A stretch of 48,297 nt of DNA, from positions 1 through 48,297 of the forward strand of contig SFFL01000015.1 in assembly GCA_004557825.1 (NCBI GenBank). Direction: 5' to 3'. This DNA is from Bacteroidales bacterium (GTDB lineage Bacteria; Bacteroidota; Bacteroidia; Bacteroidales; Muribaculaceae). Positions within the stretch are counted from its first letter, which is position 1, and each line of letters opens with the position of its first letter. The notes under the pieces were generated by a model. That model saw only the letters and a list, made by a program, of their open reading frames with translations, had not been told where the DNA came from and ran no database searches. The position numbers and the translations under genes are program-made. Shown here one piece after another: positions 7,801-14,861 of the stretch.

Positions 7801-7948
7801 TCAACCCTCCCCAGGTTTAGTATTGTTTAATTTCCGCAGTTCCTCCGCGTCGGCCCGGTCTGAATCGAAGACCTTTTGGCGATTTTTGGGGTTCGCCCAC
7901 CACTGGAGGAAGGATTTACCCCCCCCTATTCTTAATGCACTTATTCAT
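7801..7948 (-). pseudogene. Small phage gene interrupted at a G8 homopolymer
   Basis: ATG 7948 gives MNKCIKNRGG and then hits a stop just after a run of eight G on the minus strand (C8 at 7919-7926). If the run were seven, the frame would continue as KSFLQWWANPKNRQKVFDSD and end ...NNTKPGEG at the TGA 7801-7803, a sensible 48-aa product with a protein-like Trp-rich segment. So an open reading frame sits on both sides of the tract in different frames. The tract length could vary during replication (phase variation) or be misread. Confidence 0.5.
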
Positions 7949-7961
7949 AGCTTATTACGTG

Positions 7962-8840
7962 TTATTGTGCTTTTATTGCCTCAGCCTCTGCGTCAACGAT
8001 CGTGCCCGTGGTAGCTGCTGCCATTGCTGCTGCGGCTTTGTCTTTTGCGGAGGTTGCTTTTTTGACCGCCTCTGCGGCTGCCTGTGCTTCCTTCTCGGGG
8101 TCGATGAATGTCTCTTTGACTGTGGTGGTTCCCTCCTCGATGGCGTTGCGCAAGGCGCGGAGCTCAAAAATCATCTGCTGATCGATTTCCTCGATGCTTG
8201 AAACACCGAGGTAGTGCAGAAGCTGCTCGGTCTTAACCCCGGCGCGGTTGTAGTATGCGATGACGTTCTTGCGGCTCTGCTCCAGGTCGATTGTCTGCCC
8301 CATTGCCACTGCCTTGACATCGTTGATAATTTTCTTGGTTATCGCTTTCGGGATTACCGCAAGAACGGCGTTTCGGAATGCGATGCTGCTTGCTGCGTTC
8401 CCGGTCACTATCTGCATATCCTGCGAGAAGGTGTAACCCTTTTTGGTCACGATTGAGCGCGATACTTCCTTGCAGACTGCCACGTTGCTTTCGAGGTCGT
8501 GGCACATTGCCTGCGCTGTTATCATCCGGCCATCGTTGCCGATGATGCGCGTCTGAATGCGGAGGTTGCCCCAGGCAGAGGCGATAATTTCCGCCATTCG
8601 TACCGACAAGCCCTCTATAAGCGAGTCGTTGCCATCCTTGTCTTTACGCCGAAGGATATAGAAGCAGTCCTCAGCCGTTTCCTTGTCCATCTTTGCGTAG
8701 GTGGCGATTTTGTTCAATACCTGCGCCAGGTCGCGCGGATATTGCTTTGCGGTGGCTATCTGCATATCCACCTCTGTCCGGTTGATTGCAGCAAGCATAT
8801 CAGCCTGCTTTACTTCGATGATTTGGTTGTCCTGTGTCAT
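7962..8840 (-). CDS. Putative single-strand annealing protein (RecT-like role)
   Basis: 292 aa with a conserved-looking core from about residue 20 to 200 (IEGLSVRMAEIIASAWGNLR, then a DLESNVAV strand and GNAASSIAFRNAVLAVIPKA) and an Ala/Lys/Glu-rich C-terminal tail (about 245-292). No catalytic motif is visible. Its size, the GLSVRMAE motif followed by beta-strands, and its place just before the YqaJ exonuclease fit a RecT/Red-beta-type annealing protein that pairs single strands exposed by the exonuclease. The role is inferred from context; family membership is not proven by any residue I can point to. Confidence 0.6.
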   Translation of the reverse strand: MTQDNQIIEVKQADMLAAINRTEVDMQIATAKQYPRDLAQVLNKIATYAKMDKETAEDCFYILRRKDKDGNDSLIEGLSVRMAEIIASAWGNLRIQTRIIGNDGRMITAQAMCHDLESNVAVCKEVSRSIVTKKGYTFSQDMQIVTGNAASSIAFRNAVLAVIPKAITKKIINDVKAVAMGQTIDLEQSRKNVIAYYNRAGVKTEQLLHYLGVSSIEEIDQQMIFELRALRNAIEEGTTTVKETFIDPEKEAQAAAEAVKKATSAKDKAAAAMAAATTGTIVDAEAEAIKAQ

Positions 8841-8864
8841 TTTTGCTTAAAATTATGTGTTCGG

Positions 8865-9157
8865 TTAATATTTTTCATCTTCTGCCTGAGCCTCGGCAGT
8901 CGGTTTCTCTACGGCACCCCAGCGCTTCCGTATCGCTTTGAGATTCTTTTCGCAGCGCTCTATACGCTTGCCTATCTCGATGTCGATGTCGGCCTTGATA
9001 AAGGCGAAGGCTGCTGCACCTGCCTGGCTCATCTCTCCGGCATCGCCGGTGTCGACGTAGCGGAAAATCGCGTCGTATACCTCAAGGCGCAAATCCGGAG
9101 GGAGCCTGCCATCGACTGCGCCCAGCTCGTGGTGGCCACAAATGTTTTCGGGTTCAT
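8865..9157 (-). pseudogene. DUF6291-like phage replication protein, frameshifted near its start
   Basis: ATG 9157 encodes MNPKTFVATTSWAQSMAGSL in one frame; the -1 frame then supplies LPPDLRLEVYDAIFRYVDTG and AAAFAFIKADIDIEIGKR through to the stop at 8865. Joined, they give a DUF6291-type pattern (FV...SW...I..LP.E.R.E.YDAIF.Y..TG...A.FAFIK..ID). The segment 8865-9092 is open from a TTG but lacks the N-terminus. One base appears missing around 9096-9105. A genuine mutation or a sequence error would look the same here. Confidence 0.6.
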
Positions 9158-9193
9158 ATCTGTCTGTAATTTTAGATTAATGTTCGGTTAGAG

Positions 9194-9508
9194 CTATACC
9201 GCCCGCAGGGCCATCGCTTCATCGTAAAGCCTTACAGCCTCCTCTACGTCGGTCATAATCTTCCGCCCGCGCTGCTTAACGGCCGGAGCCAGGAAGGTAT
9301 TCTTGTACTTTTGGGCCGTGGGGAGCGATACGTTGAACAAGCCCGCAATGCCGTGAATGCCGTAAACAAATCGCCGCTCCGGTGCTGCCTTGTCGGCTTT
9401 TCCGGCTGGCGCTGCTCCCACGGTAGCCTCGATGATCTCCGCTGCAAATTCGCGGAGCTGCTCACCGGTTAGCACCACTATTGTGCTGTCTTGGATTATC
9501 ATAGTCAA
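9194..9508 (-). CDS. DUF3853-family protein (helix-turn-helix, 104 aa)
   Basis: The C-terminal half matches the DUF3853 pattern: RRFVYGIHGIAGLFNVSLPT, then AQKYKNTFLAPAV..RGRKIMTDVEEAVRLYDE. This is a MerR/excisionase-like winged helix in which the (Y)GI.GIA.LF..S..TAQ.YK segment is the recognition unit. The N-terminal 40 residues are a variable helix. It probably binds DNA, as an excisionase-type or regulatory factor of the element. A second in-frame ATG two codons downstream is possible. Confidence 0.75.
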   Translation of the reverse strand: MTMIIQDSTIVVLTGEQLREFAAEIIEATVGAAPAGKADKAAPERRFVYGIHGIAGLFNVSLPTAQKYKNTFLAPAVKQRGRKIMTDVEEAVRLYDEAMALRAV

Positions 9509-9524
9509 GTCCTCCTATTTGGTT

Positions 9525-9749
9525 TTAGCGGATTCCGAAGGGCGGCAGTAGTCCGCGTCGGCAGCAAATTTTTCCTACCCGATAGCAGGCGTAAAGGCTG
9601 GCGGCTGCCATCAGTTTTATTATACAGAACCGGTTCAGGCTCATAGGTGCGTCGGGATTCTCATCGCCTGCCATGACGCAGAAGCTTACTAATGCCCACG
9701 CAGCGATAGCGACGTAAACCGCCCACTGAATTATTCTCTTGGCGTTCAT
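9525..9749 (-). CDS. Small membrane protein, two predicted spans (74 aa)
   Basis: Residues about 8-27 (IQWAVYVAIAAWALVSFCVM) and 43-60 (CIIKLMAAASLYACYRVG) are hydrophobic enough to cross the membrane; a short acidic loop (AGDENPDAP) separates them and the tail is basic. The ATG overlaps the stop of the 79-aa gene as ATGA. No family recognised. Small two-span proteins in this position are common in phage early operons, but the role is unknown. Confidence 0.6.
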   Translation of the reverse strand: MNAKRIIQWAVYVAIAAWALVSFCVMAGDENPDAPMSLNRFCIIKLMAAASLYACYRVGKICCRRGLLPPFGIR

Positions 9750-9985
9750 TTTACAGCCTCCTTTCCTATGCGGTTCTCTACCCTTTTGAGGATGGTGTAG
9801 ATGGTGCCCCGGGTGTAGAATCCATACTTATCTTTGAGGCTCTCTACCACCTCGATGCGGCTCTGCTCGGGATTAGCCACCAGAGCGTGGTATTCGTTGT
9901 AGATGGCCCGGTCGCGGGCTTCTCGCTTCTCTTGCAGCTTCGTCTTGAGGCGCGGCTGCGAAATAGTTTGTGTCTGTGTCATCAT
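9746..9985 (-). CDS. Small HTH-like phage protein (79 aa), first clear gene of the leftward operon
   Basis: The sequence REARDRAIYNEYHALVANPE then SRIEVVESLKDKYGFYTRGT and IYTILKRVENRIG has the order helix-turn-helix plus recognition helix seen in small phage DNA-binding proteins (a sigma-70 region-4-like or HTH fold). It is the first robust coding region after the leftward promoter at 10446-10477, about 450 bases downstream of the start site. A regulator of early genes is plausible but unproven. Confidence 0.6.
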   Translation of the reverse strand: MMTQTQTISQPRLKTKLQEKREARDRAIYNEYHALVANPEQSRIEVVESLKDKYGFYTRGTIYTILKRVENRIGKEAVK

Positions 9986-10241
9986 CTTTTCTTGATTAAA
10001 TTGTTTGCGCCACCCGGCAGGTTCGACCCTGCAACCTTATCCTACTGTTGCAGCCGTGCGGCATTCCCACGGCGGTTTCGGGGGCAAATGCCCCGGGTTA
10101 TGCAAACCCCGGGGCTGGGAATATAAACCTGTTATCACATACATTTCTCGCTCCTCTGAGCGAAGGCGTCCTCACGGATTGGCCCAATTGTGCGCACGGC
10201 AGTTACGAGCTGCAACGGTGGTAGACCCCGTTATTCGGAAG

Positions 10242-10373
10242 CTATATTGTTGATACTGCCTTCTTCCGGGCGGGCTTGGCCGCGATTTTTCCAATCGTGC
10301 GCAGTGTTCGTCTTTCCGAGCCGTCAGGTCTAAGATGCTGTATCTGTCGGTCTCTTTATTGTAAATGTTTCAT
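10242..10373 (-). pseudogene. Possible 44-codon leader ORF with an in-frame stop at codon 6
   Basis: ATG 10373 begins MKHLQ and then TAA, but the same frame continues as RDRQIQHLRPDGSERRTLRT followed by a basic IGKIAAKPARKKAVSTI and a TAG at 10242-10244. The downstream part has protein-like composition (a PDGSERRTL turn, then a basic helix). It may be a small phage gene inactivated by a nonsense codon, or chance. It lies about 65 bases after the predicted leftward start site. Confidence 0.3.
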
Positions 10374-10412
10374 TTTCTTTTTGGTTAATTTCTGATTATA
10401 TTTCTTTTTTTG

Positions 10413-10420
10413 TATCTTTG
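10413..10420 (+). promoter_or_regulatory. Rightward -7 element, likely for the repressor gene
   Basis: TATCTTTG at 10413-10420 matches the Bacteroidota -7 consensus TAnnTTTG on the plus strand. The -33 box is not clear. Transcription from here would cross both palindromic operators before reaching the repressor ATG at 10523, giving a leader of about 95 bases. It faces the leftward promoter at 10446, so the two transcripts would run head-on over a few bases. Confidence 0.5.
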
Positions 10421-10445
10421 TGCGTGTCTTTTATTGAACACGATG

Positions 10446-10477
10446 CAAAGTTAGATAATTATCTTTATCAAACCAAA
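10446..10477 (-). promoter_or_regulatory. Leftward early (lytic) promoter of the element
   Basis: On the minus strand the -7 box TAACTTTG lies at 10453-10446 and a TTTG -33 box at 10477-10474, separated by 20 bases, a full match to the Bacteroidota consensus. It points into the replication operon. The first 12-bp palindrome (10453-10464) lies between the two boxes and the second (10485-10496) just upstream, so bound repressor would block polymerase. Confidence 0.7.
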
Positions 10478-10496
10478 TTTATTGAGATAATTATCT
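10453..10496. promoter_or_regulatory. Twin palindromic operators of the phage repressor
   Basis: The perfect 12-bp palindrome AGATAATTATCT occurs at 10453-10464 and again, identical, at 10485-10496. The centres are 32 bp apart, close to three helical turns, which would place two repressor dimers on the same face of the DNA. They sit between the leftward promoter and the S24 repressor gene, the classic site for a lysogeny switch. That the neighbouring repressor binds them is inferred from position and symmetry. Confidence 0.75.
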
Positions 10497-10522
10497 GTTA
10501 ATAAATCTTAAGCCTAATTCAA

Positions 10523-11203
10523 ATGACTGTAAAAGACCGAATTATGGAGTTTATCTCCTCCTCAAAAATTTCCGTCCATCGTTTTGAAACCCTGGCAGGG
10601 CTTTCTGTTGGTTATTTGCGACAGCTTCGCAAGGAACCTTCACGAGAAAAAATTAAGAGTATCATCTGTGCCTTCCCTCAATTAAATGAAGATTGGCTCC
10701 TAACCGGCGAGGGCGAAATGCTCAAATCAAGCAATGATTCGGCCGCCGGTGCAACCGTCCCCTCGGAGCAAAAATTCGACAAAGATGTTCGCTTTGTGCC
10801 CCTCATTAATATCGACAGCGTTGGCGGCATTCACTCCAATAACACAATCGACCCCTCCGAGCAATACGTGATGCGGATGATGCCCTTCACCGAAGCCCGC
10901 GAAGGTGACGTTGCCATTCTTCAGTCCGGCAACTCTATGTACCCCACCATCCCCTCCGGCTCAGCGCTGCTCATTCGTCAAGTCGAGGATTGGCGCGAAT
11001 ATTTTGGCTATGGGAATATATATGTGCTGTGGCTCCGCGATGGCCGCCGAATCACCAAGGAGGTGCGCCGCTACGACCCTGACCCGCAAAATTACGTCTG
11101 GTGCATTTCCTACAACCCTGATGTCGCCGACGAAGAACTCCCCCGCTCAATGATTCGCGGGGTCTGGAAAGTAATAAAGTACATCGCCGATTTCGGCTGG
11201 TAA
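10523..11203 (+). CDS. Phage repressor, CI/LexA-like with S24 peptidase domain
   Basis: 226 aa. Residues 1-68 form a CI-type HTH domain (SVHRFETLAGLSVGYLRQLR) ending in the typical EDWLLTGEGEML. A linker leads to a LexA/UmuD-type S24 domain with the nucleophile Ser138 in GNSMYP and the general base Lys179 in RITKEV. Such repressors hold the prophage silent and can self-cleave after DNA damage; a possible cleavage point is the SVGG segment near 99-102. Twin palindromes lie 26 bp upstream of its ATG. It is transcribed away from the replication operon. Confidence 0.9.
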   Translation: MTVKDRIMEFISSSKISVHRFETLAGLSVGYLRQLRKEPSREKIKSIICAFPQLNEDWLLTGEGEMLKSSNDSAAGATVPSEQKFDKDVRFVPLINIDSVGGIHSNNTIDPSEQYVMRMMPFTEAREGDVAILQSGNSMYPTIPSGSALLIRQVEDWREYFGYGNIYVLWLRDGRRITKEVRRYDPDPQNYVWCISYNPDVADEELPRSMIRGVWKVIKYIADFGW

Positions 11204-11235
11204 ATCATATTTTTAACCCTCAAAATCTTACCGCT

Positions 11236-12354
11236 ATGGATTTCAAAGATTCCGTGCTCCAGCTTGCTGAACGAATTAAAACTCAAAAAGATATTATACA
11301 AACCGAAGAAGCTACAAAGAATGCCTTCGTCCTCCCTCTCATCGCCGCCCTTGGGTATGATGTATTTAACCCCTTTGAGGTCGTTCCTGAACTCGACTGT
11401 GACCTCATAAAAAAGAAGGGTGAAAAAATCGACTATGCTATCAAGCACGACGATGAAACAATCCTACTGATTGAATGCAAGCATTGCTCCGCTAATCTCG
11501 ACCTCCATAGTTCGCAGCTGCAGAAGTATTTCGTTGCCTCAAACGCCCGCTTTGGCGCCCTTACAAACGGCATAGAATATTGGTTCTATACCGACCTGGA
11601 GAAGCAGAATATTATGGACAGTAAGCCCTTCCTGGTCGTGAATCTACTCGACCTCTCCGAAGCCGATATTGAGCAGCTGAAGAAATTCCATAAGTCTTAT
11701 TATAATGTCGATGCCATCCTCAGCACGGCTCAAGAGTTAAAGTATACCACCCAGCTTAAAACGGTGCTCCTGAGCGAAATCTTTAACCCTGGGGATGAAT
11801 TCGTCCGCTCCATCACGAAGAAGGTATATTCGGGCGTAATCAATCAGAAGGTTCTCGATCAGTTCAGACCATTGGTTTCTGCGGCCATCGAAAATATTAT
11901 AAATGACAAAATCTCCGACCGTCTCGGCCTCGCCATAAAGTCCACCGCAGAGCCTGCTCCGGTTCGCCCCAGCCAAGAAGCGCCCGCTGAAGCAGAAGCC
12001 CCCGTTGAAACACCCGCGAGCGCATTGCCCGCTGGCGTCGTCGCCATTGACAATGAGAAGGGAATTGTTACCACCCAGGAGGAAATCGAAGGATATTTAA
12101 CTGTCAAGGCTATTCTCCGCCCTGTTGTGGATGTATCGCGCGTTGTCTATAGGGATGCTCAGTCTTACTTCGCCATCCTGCTCGATGATAATAACCGCAA
12201 ACCTATTTGTCGCCTCCGGTTCAACGCAAAATCAGTGAAATATATTGGTCTGTTTGATGCCGAGCGAAATGAGCAAAAGATTGAGATACAATCGCTCGAC
12301 GATATCTATAATTACGCTGAACAACTCCGCGATACCGCCCGCTCTTATCAATAA
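11236..12354 (+). CDS. Stand-alone HsdR_N-like restriction endonuclease domain protein
   Basis: 372 aa. Residues about 1-160 resemble the N-terminal nuclease domain of type I restriction R subunits: E25 in TEEATKNAFVLPLI, then D66 in KIDYAI and E80-x-K82 in LLIECKH, the PD-(D/E)xK triad. There is no helicase motor, unlike true HsdR (about 1000 aa). A Pro/Ala/Glu-rich linker (about 245-270) joins a C-terminal alpha/beta domain (residues about 285-372). It lies 32 bp after the repressor, so it is probably expressed in lysogens. A role in defence against other phages is an inference from position and fold. Confidence 0.75.
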   Translation: MDFKDSVLQLAERIKTQKDIIQTEEATKNAFVLPLIAALGYDVFNPFEVVPELDCDLIKKKGEKIDYAIKHDDETILLIECKHCSANLDLHSSQLQKYFVASNARFGALTNGIEYWFYTDLEKQNIMDSKPFLVVNLLDLSEADIEQLKKFHKSYYNVDAILSTAQELKYTTQLKTVLLSEIFNPGDEFVRSITKKVYSGVINQKVLDQFRPLVSAAIENIINDKISDRLGLAIKSTAEPAPVRPSQEAPAEAEAPVETPASALPAGVVAIDNEKGIVTTQEEIEGYLTVKAILRPVVDVSRVVYRDAQSYFAILLDDNNRKPICRLRFNAKSVKYIGLFDAERNEQKIEIQSLDDIYNYAEQLRDTARSYQ

Positions 12355-12476
12355 CCGATTAACCTATTAGTTATTTTACTCAAAAATCGCCACACGTCGC
12401 GTTTAGTACTCCGGATGTATACTTGTCCCACTCGATGCAAAACGAGGCCACACGCGGCAAAATACGGTCTTCCCCT

Positions 12477-12950
12477 ATGAACAACCGATTAATGGAAATA
12501 ATCCGGTATAAAACCGGAGGCAAACAGAAAACCTTTGCTGAACTGATGGGCTGGTCCGCGCCCTATCTCGCCAAGCTAATTCGGGGCGACAACTTCGGTC
12601 TACAACCTGTGCTGACCATCCTCGAAAAACTACCCGAGATAAATGCCCGCTGGCTACTGCTCGGCCAGGGATCGATGCTCAACGACGACAAGCTTTTCGG
12701 TCTGCGTCGTGAGACCTATTCTCGCGTGCAGAGCATCCTTGCTTTCGACCGATACCTCTCCGTGATGTCGCCGGAGGAACTGCATAGCTATGAAGGTGTT
12801 CTTCGTGGCGAGTCTCTCTCCGCTTTCTCCGATGAGGAGGTCTCCCGATGGGAAGCGATGCTGTCCGAGCACAATGCCGCTCTTGATGCTCGCGTCGATG
12901 CTGCAATTTCTAAATCTATGACCCAATGCAAAACCCCGACAGCCAAGTGA
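12477..12950 (+). CDS. CI-type HTH protein without peptidase domain (157 aa)
   Basis: From ATG 12477 the product MNNRLMEIIRYKTGGKQKTF has an XRE/CI-type HTH (FAELMGWSAPYLAKLIRGDN) and the ARWLLLGQGSML motif that typically closes this domain. After it comes an alpha-helical region (SPEELHSYEGVLRGES, SDEEVSRWEAMLSE) instead of an S24 domain. It may be a second regulator of the element or a control protein for the adjacent nuclease gene. An upstream ATG at 12423 would add 18 residues with no homology feel. Its 3-prime end overlaps the next gene by 25 bp. Confidence 0.7.
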   Translation: MNNRLMEIIRYKTGGKQKTFAELMGWSAPYLAKLIRGDNFGLQPVLTILEKLPEINARWLLLGQGSMLNDDKLFGLRRETYSRVQSILAFDRYLSVMSPEELHSYEGVLRGESLSAFSDEEVSRWEAMLSEHNAALDARVDAAISKSMTQCKTPTAK

Positions 12951-13210
12951 TCGTGAAGCGGTTCTTCGCCGCTCTGTATCGTCTGAAGGATGAAAAAAAA
13001 ATTCGGGGGAAGCAAACCTTTACCCGCGAGCATAATATAAACCGCTGGAATCTGAACTCGTTGGAAAAAGAGCCCGAGCGCAACATCTTCCAGGTGGCTT
13101 GGCTCTCCATCCTTGTCCGCGATTATGGAGTTTCGCCGATGTGGCTCCTCACGGGTCTTGGCGATTTTTACCAAAAGTCGGCCGCTCCATCGCCGAAGGC
13201 AGCGCATTGA
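12926..13210 (+). CDS. Small CI-like DNA-binding protein (94 aa)
   Basis: The product starts MQNPDSQVIVKRFFAALYRL, overlaps the preceding gene, and ends in a tail that overlaps the 3-prime end of the integrase gene on the other strand (13149-13210). It shares the HTH-closing motif PMWLLTGLGDFY with the two proteins upstream (EDWLLTGEG, ARWLLLGQG). The first half (RGKQTFTREHNINRWNLNSL) fits a recognition helix in a Bacteroidota-type repressor domain. Function: probable regulator; partner unknown. Confidence 0.65.
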   Translation: MQNPDSQVIVKRFFAALYRLKDEKKIRGKQTFTREHNINRWNLNSLEKEPERNIFQVAWLSILVRDYGVSPMWLLTGLGDFYQKSAAPSPKAAH

Positions 13211-14513
13211 ACTTGTTCATCTCGACCGCTTTGGCCGCGTTAGTCACATCTATATATGGTTTCATCGCCTTATAGTCGCTGTGCCCGGTCCACTTCATCA
13301 CAATCTCCGCTGGAATGCCCAGCATCAGCGCGTTGCAGATAAAAGTGCGGCGACCCGCGTGAGTGCCTATAAGCTCATATTTGGGCGACGTCACATCATA
13401 CCGCTGTGACCCCTTGTAAAACGCCATCGTCACAGGCTGATTGATACCGCAAAGCTCGCAGAGATTTTTGAGGTATATGTTCATCCGTTGGTTTGTAATG
13501 TGCGGCAGTGCATATTCACCCAGCTTGCTATTGCCGGCGTATTTTGCCAGGATCGCCTGTGCATACTTGTTCAGCTCTATTGAGATGGTGTCTGCTGTTT
13601 TAATCGTTGTAATCGTAATCGTGTTATCGTAGATGTCCGACCGCTTTAGGTTTATCGCATCCGAGAACCTCAACGACGTAAAACTGCAAAAACAGAAGAT
13701 ATCACGTGATATGGCCATTCCCTCGGCCGCCTGCACTCTCTTTTTATATTCGTGGCCATTGGCATCGGTCAGCATCACCTCCGTGCCATTCGACGGAATC
13801 TCATAATTAAATACCCGCATCAACTCCTCCCAGTCCAAAAATATAACCTTCTTGGGAATCGTTTTTAGCTTTGGAGTAAACGTCTGAAACGCCAAATTGC
13901 TATTATACCCATGTGCCGTAGCCCATCGCAAAAACGCCTTTAGAAAGCCCCACTGATTGAGAATCGACGTATTGCGCAACCCTCGCTTATCACGCAAAAA
14001 AGCGATAAATTCCGACATCCCTCTCTCCGTTAGGTTTGCAAACGAAAGCCCCGGCCGGAACGCTTCAAGGTGATGCTTAAACGCAGCCATCTTCTGCCGC
14101 GTCGCCCTGGTCCAGTTGTTTGACTCCCCCACCTCCCGCGTGAACAAATCAAAATAATCATAAAGCCCCATAGCCTTTATCGAGATTTTGGCGCGAACAC
14201 GGCCGAAATTCTTAATAAATTCCTCCCTCAGCGCATCTGCATCCACCTTCCGGTTCGCCACAATGCAATCGCTCTCAAATTGGGCGAAATGCTCCGCGAT
14301 CCGAGCCAACGCCGAATTAATCGCCGCCCACGTAATGCCCGAAGCATTGCTGCAACCACGGCGCACCTGCTGCTTCACAGCATCCCACTTAGCCGGAGCA
14401 ACCTTATAACCCGCTGACGACAAAAACCTGGCACCCCTAACCGTTATACTCATTCTTATAGGCGCATCGCCCTTCTTGTCCGTCCTCTTATCAAGATAAA
14501 AATTCACAGCCAT
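13149..14513 (-). CDS. Tyrosine-type integrase of the element
   Basis: 454 aa. Residues 1-100 form the arm-binding domain typical of Bacteroidota integrases (NFYLDKRTDKKGDAPIRM); about 115-215 is the SAM-like core-binding domain; the catalytic domain has Arg282 in TSLRFSDA, His385-x2-Arg388 in THAGRR, His411 in WTGHSD and the nucleophile Tyr420 in KPYID. It catalyses site-specific insertion and excision. It lies at the chromosomal edge of the element, close to tgt, so the right attachment site is expected between 14.5 and 14.9 kb. Its last 62 bp overlap the converging small HTH gene. Confidence 0.92.
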   Translation of the reverse strand: MAVNFYLDKRTDKKGDAPIRMSITVRGARFLSSAGYKVAPAKWDAVKQQVRRGCSNASGITWAAINSALARIAEHFAQFESDCIVANRKVDADALREEFIKNFGRVRAKISIKAMGLYDYFDLFTREVGESNNWTRATRQKMAAFKHHLEAFRPGLSFANLTERGMSEFIAFLRDKRGLRNTSILNQWGFLKAFLRWATAHGYNSNLAFQTFTPKLKTIPKKVIFLDWEELMRVFNYEIPSNGTEVMLTDANGHEYKKRVQAAEGMAISRDIFCFCSFTSLRFSDAINLKRSDIYDNTITITTIKTADTISIELNKYAQAILAKYAGNSKLGEYALPHITNQRMNIYLKNLCELCGINQPVTMAFYKGSQRYDVTSPKYELIGTHAGRRTFICNALMLGIPAEIVMKWTGHSDYKAMKPYIDVTNAAKAVEMNKFNALPSAMERPTFGKNRQDP

Positions 14514-14562
14514 AGTACATAACGAAAAGATAAAATCAAAAAGCGAGCAATCAACCCGCGCA

Positions 14563-14595
14563 CAAATTTACGCACACTTTTCGATTCATTCCAAA
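14563..14595 (-). promoter_or_regulatory. Promoter of the integrase gene
   Basis: On the minus strand TAAATTTG (14570-14563) is a -7 box and TTTTG (14596-14592) a -33 box, spaced 21 bases, a good Bacteroidota match. The start codon lies about 50 bases downstream. Confidence 0.55.
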
Positions 14596-14717
14596 ACATC
14601 CCGATTAATTTTATTTAAACGACCCTCCTACCAGTCAACCACTTGCCCGCCCCCATCTTACCTCCTCTTTCCTTCCCTTTCCTCCCCTTATGGAATCGTC
14701 CCTTCCGCCAAGATGAT

Positions 14718-14754
14718 GAAAGCAGTTTTACCTCCCTCAGGCAAAACTGCTTTC
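14718..14754. terminator. Bidirectional terminator-like hairpin between element and tgt
   Basis: Arms 14718-14729 (GAAAGCAGTTTT) and 14743-14754 (AAAACTGCTTTC) are perfectly complementary over 12 bp, with a 13-base loop that can pair further (CC/GG). A T-rich stretch follows on the plus side. It would insulate the chromosomal tgt operon from the element. The 380-bp gap 14514-14892 otherwise holds only the integrase promoter and short repeats. Confidence 0.65.
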
Positions 14755-14811
14755 TTCGTATTAACACCACTTTTCTCCCCCCCACCCCTCGCATTGGGCC
14801 AATAAGGGGGT

Positions 14812-14861
14812 CAAATTAGACCAATTAGACTAATTAGACTTATAACTGATATAACTGATAT
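14812..14861. repeat. AT-rich short tandem repeats before tgt
   Basis: Three copies of a 9-base AATTAGACN-type unit (14812-14840) are followed by two copies of a 9-base ATAACTGAT unit (14842-14860). Similar AATTAGAC words recur near 23.48 kb, so this is a genomic habit of this strain's gaps rather than a unique site. It could also mark the region of the right attachment site. Confidence 0.5.

Larger units (their letters stand above)
9986..10445 (-). other. Long structured leader of the leftward phage operon
   Basis: No confident protein-coding gene lies between the leftward promoter and the 79-aa gene. The stretch contains several hairpins: arms 10053-10058/10068-10073 (GCCGTG/CACGGC), two mutually exclusive hairpins sharing the segment 10090-10094 (10081-10086/10089-10094 and 10090-10097/10108-10115), and 10148-10153/10158-10163 with a four-base loop. 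The alternative pairing is the layout expected of an attenuator or antiterminator, but no U-tract follows. The only possible ORFs are very short. Confidence 0.45.

Noticed and set aside
10015..10035. T-arm-like sequence (GCAGG TTCGAC CCTGC) suggesting a tRNA
   Set aside because: The loop is six bases, no acceptor or anticodon stem can be drawn on either strand, and an alternative seven-base loop destroys the stem.
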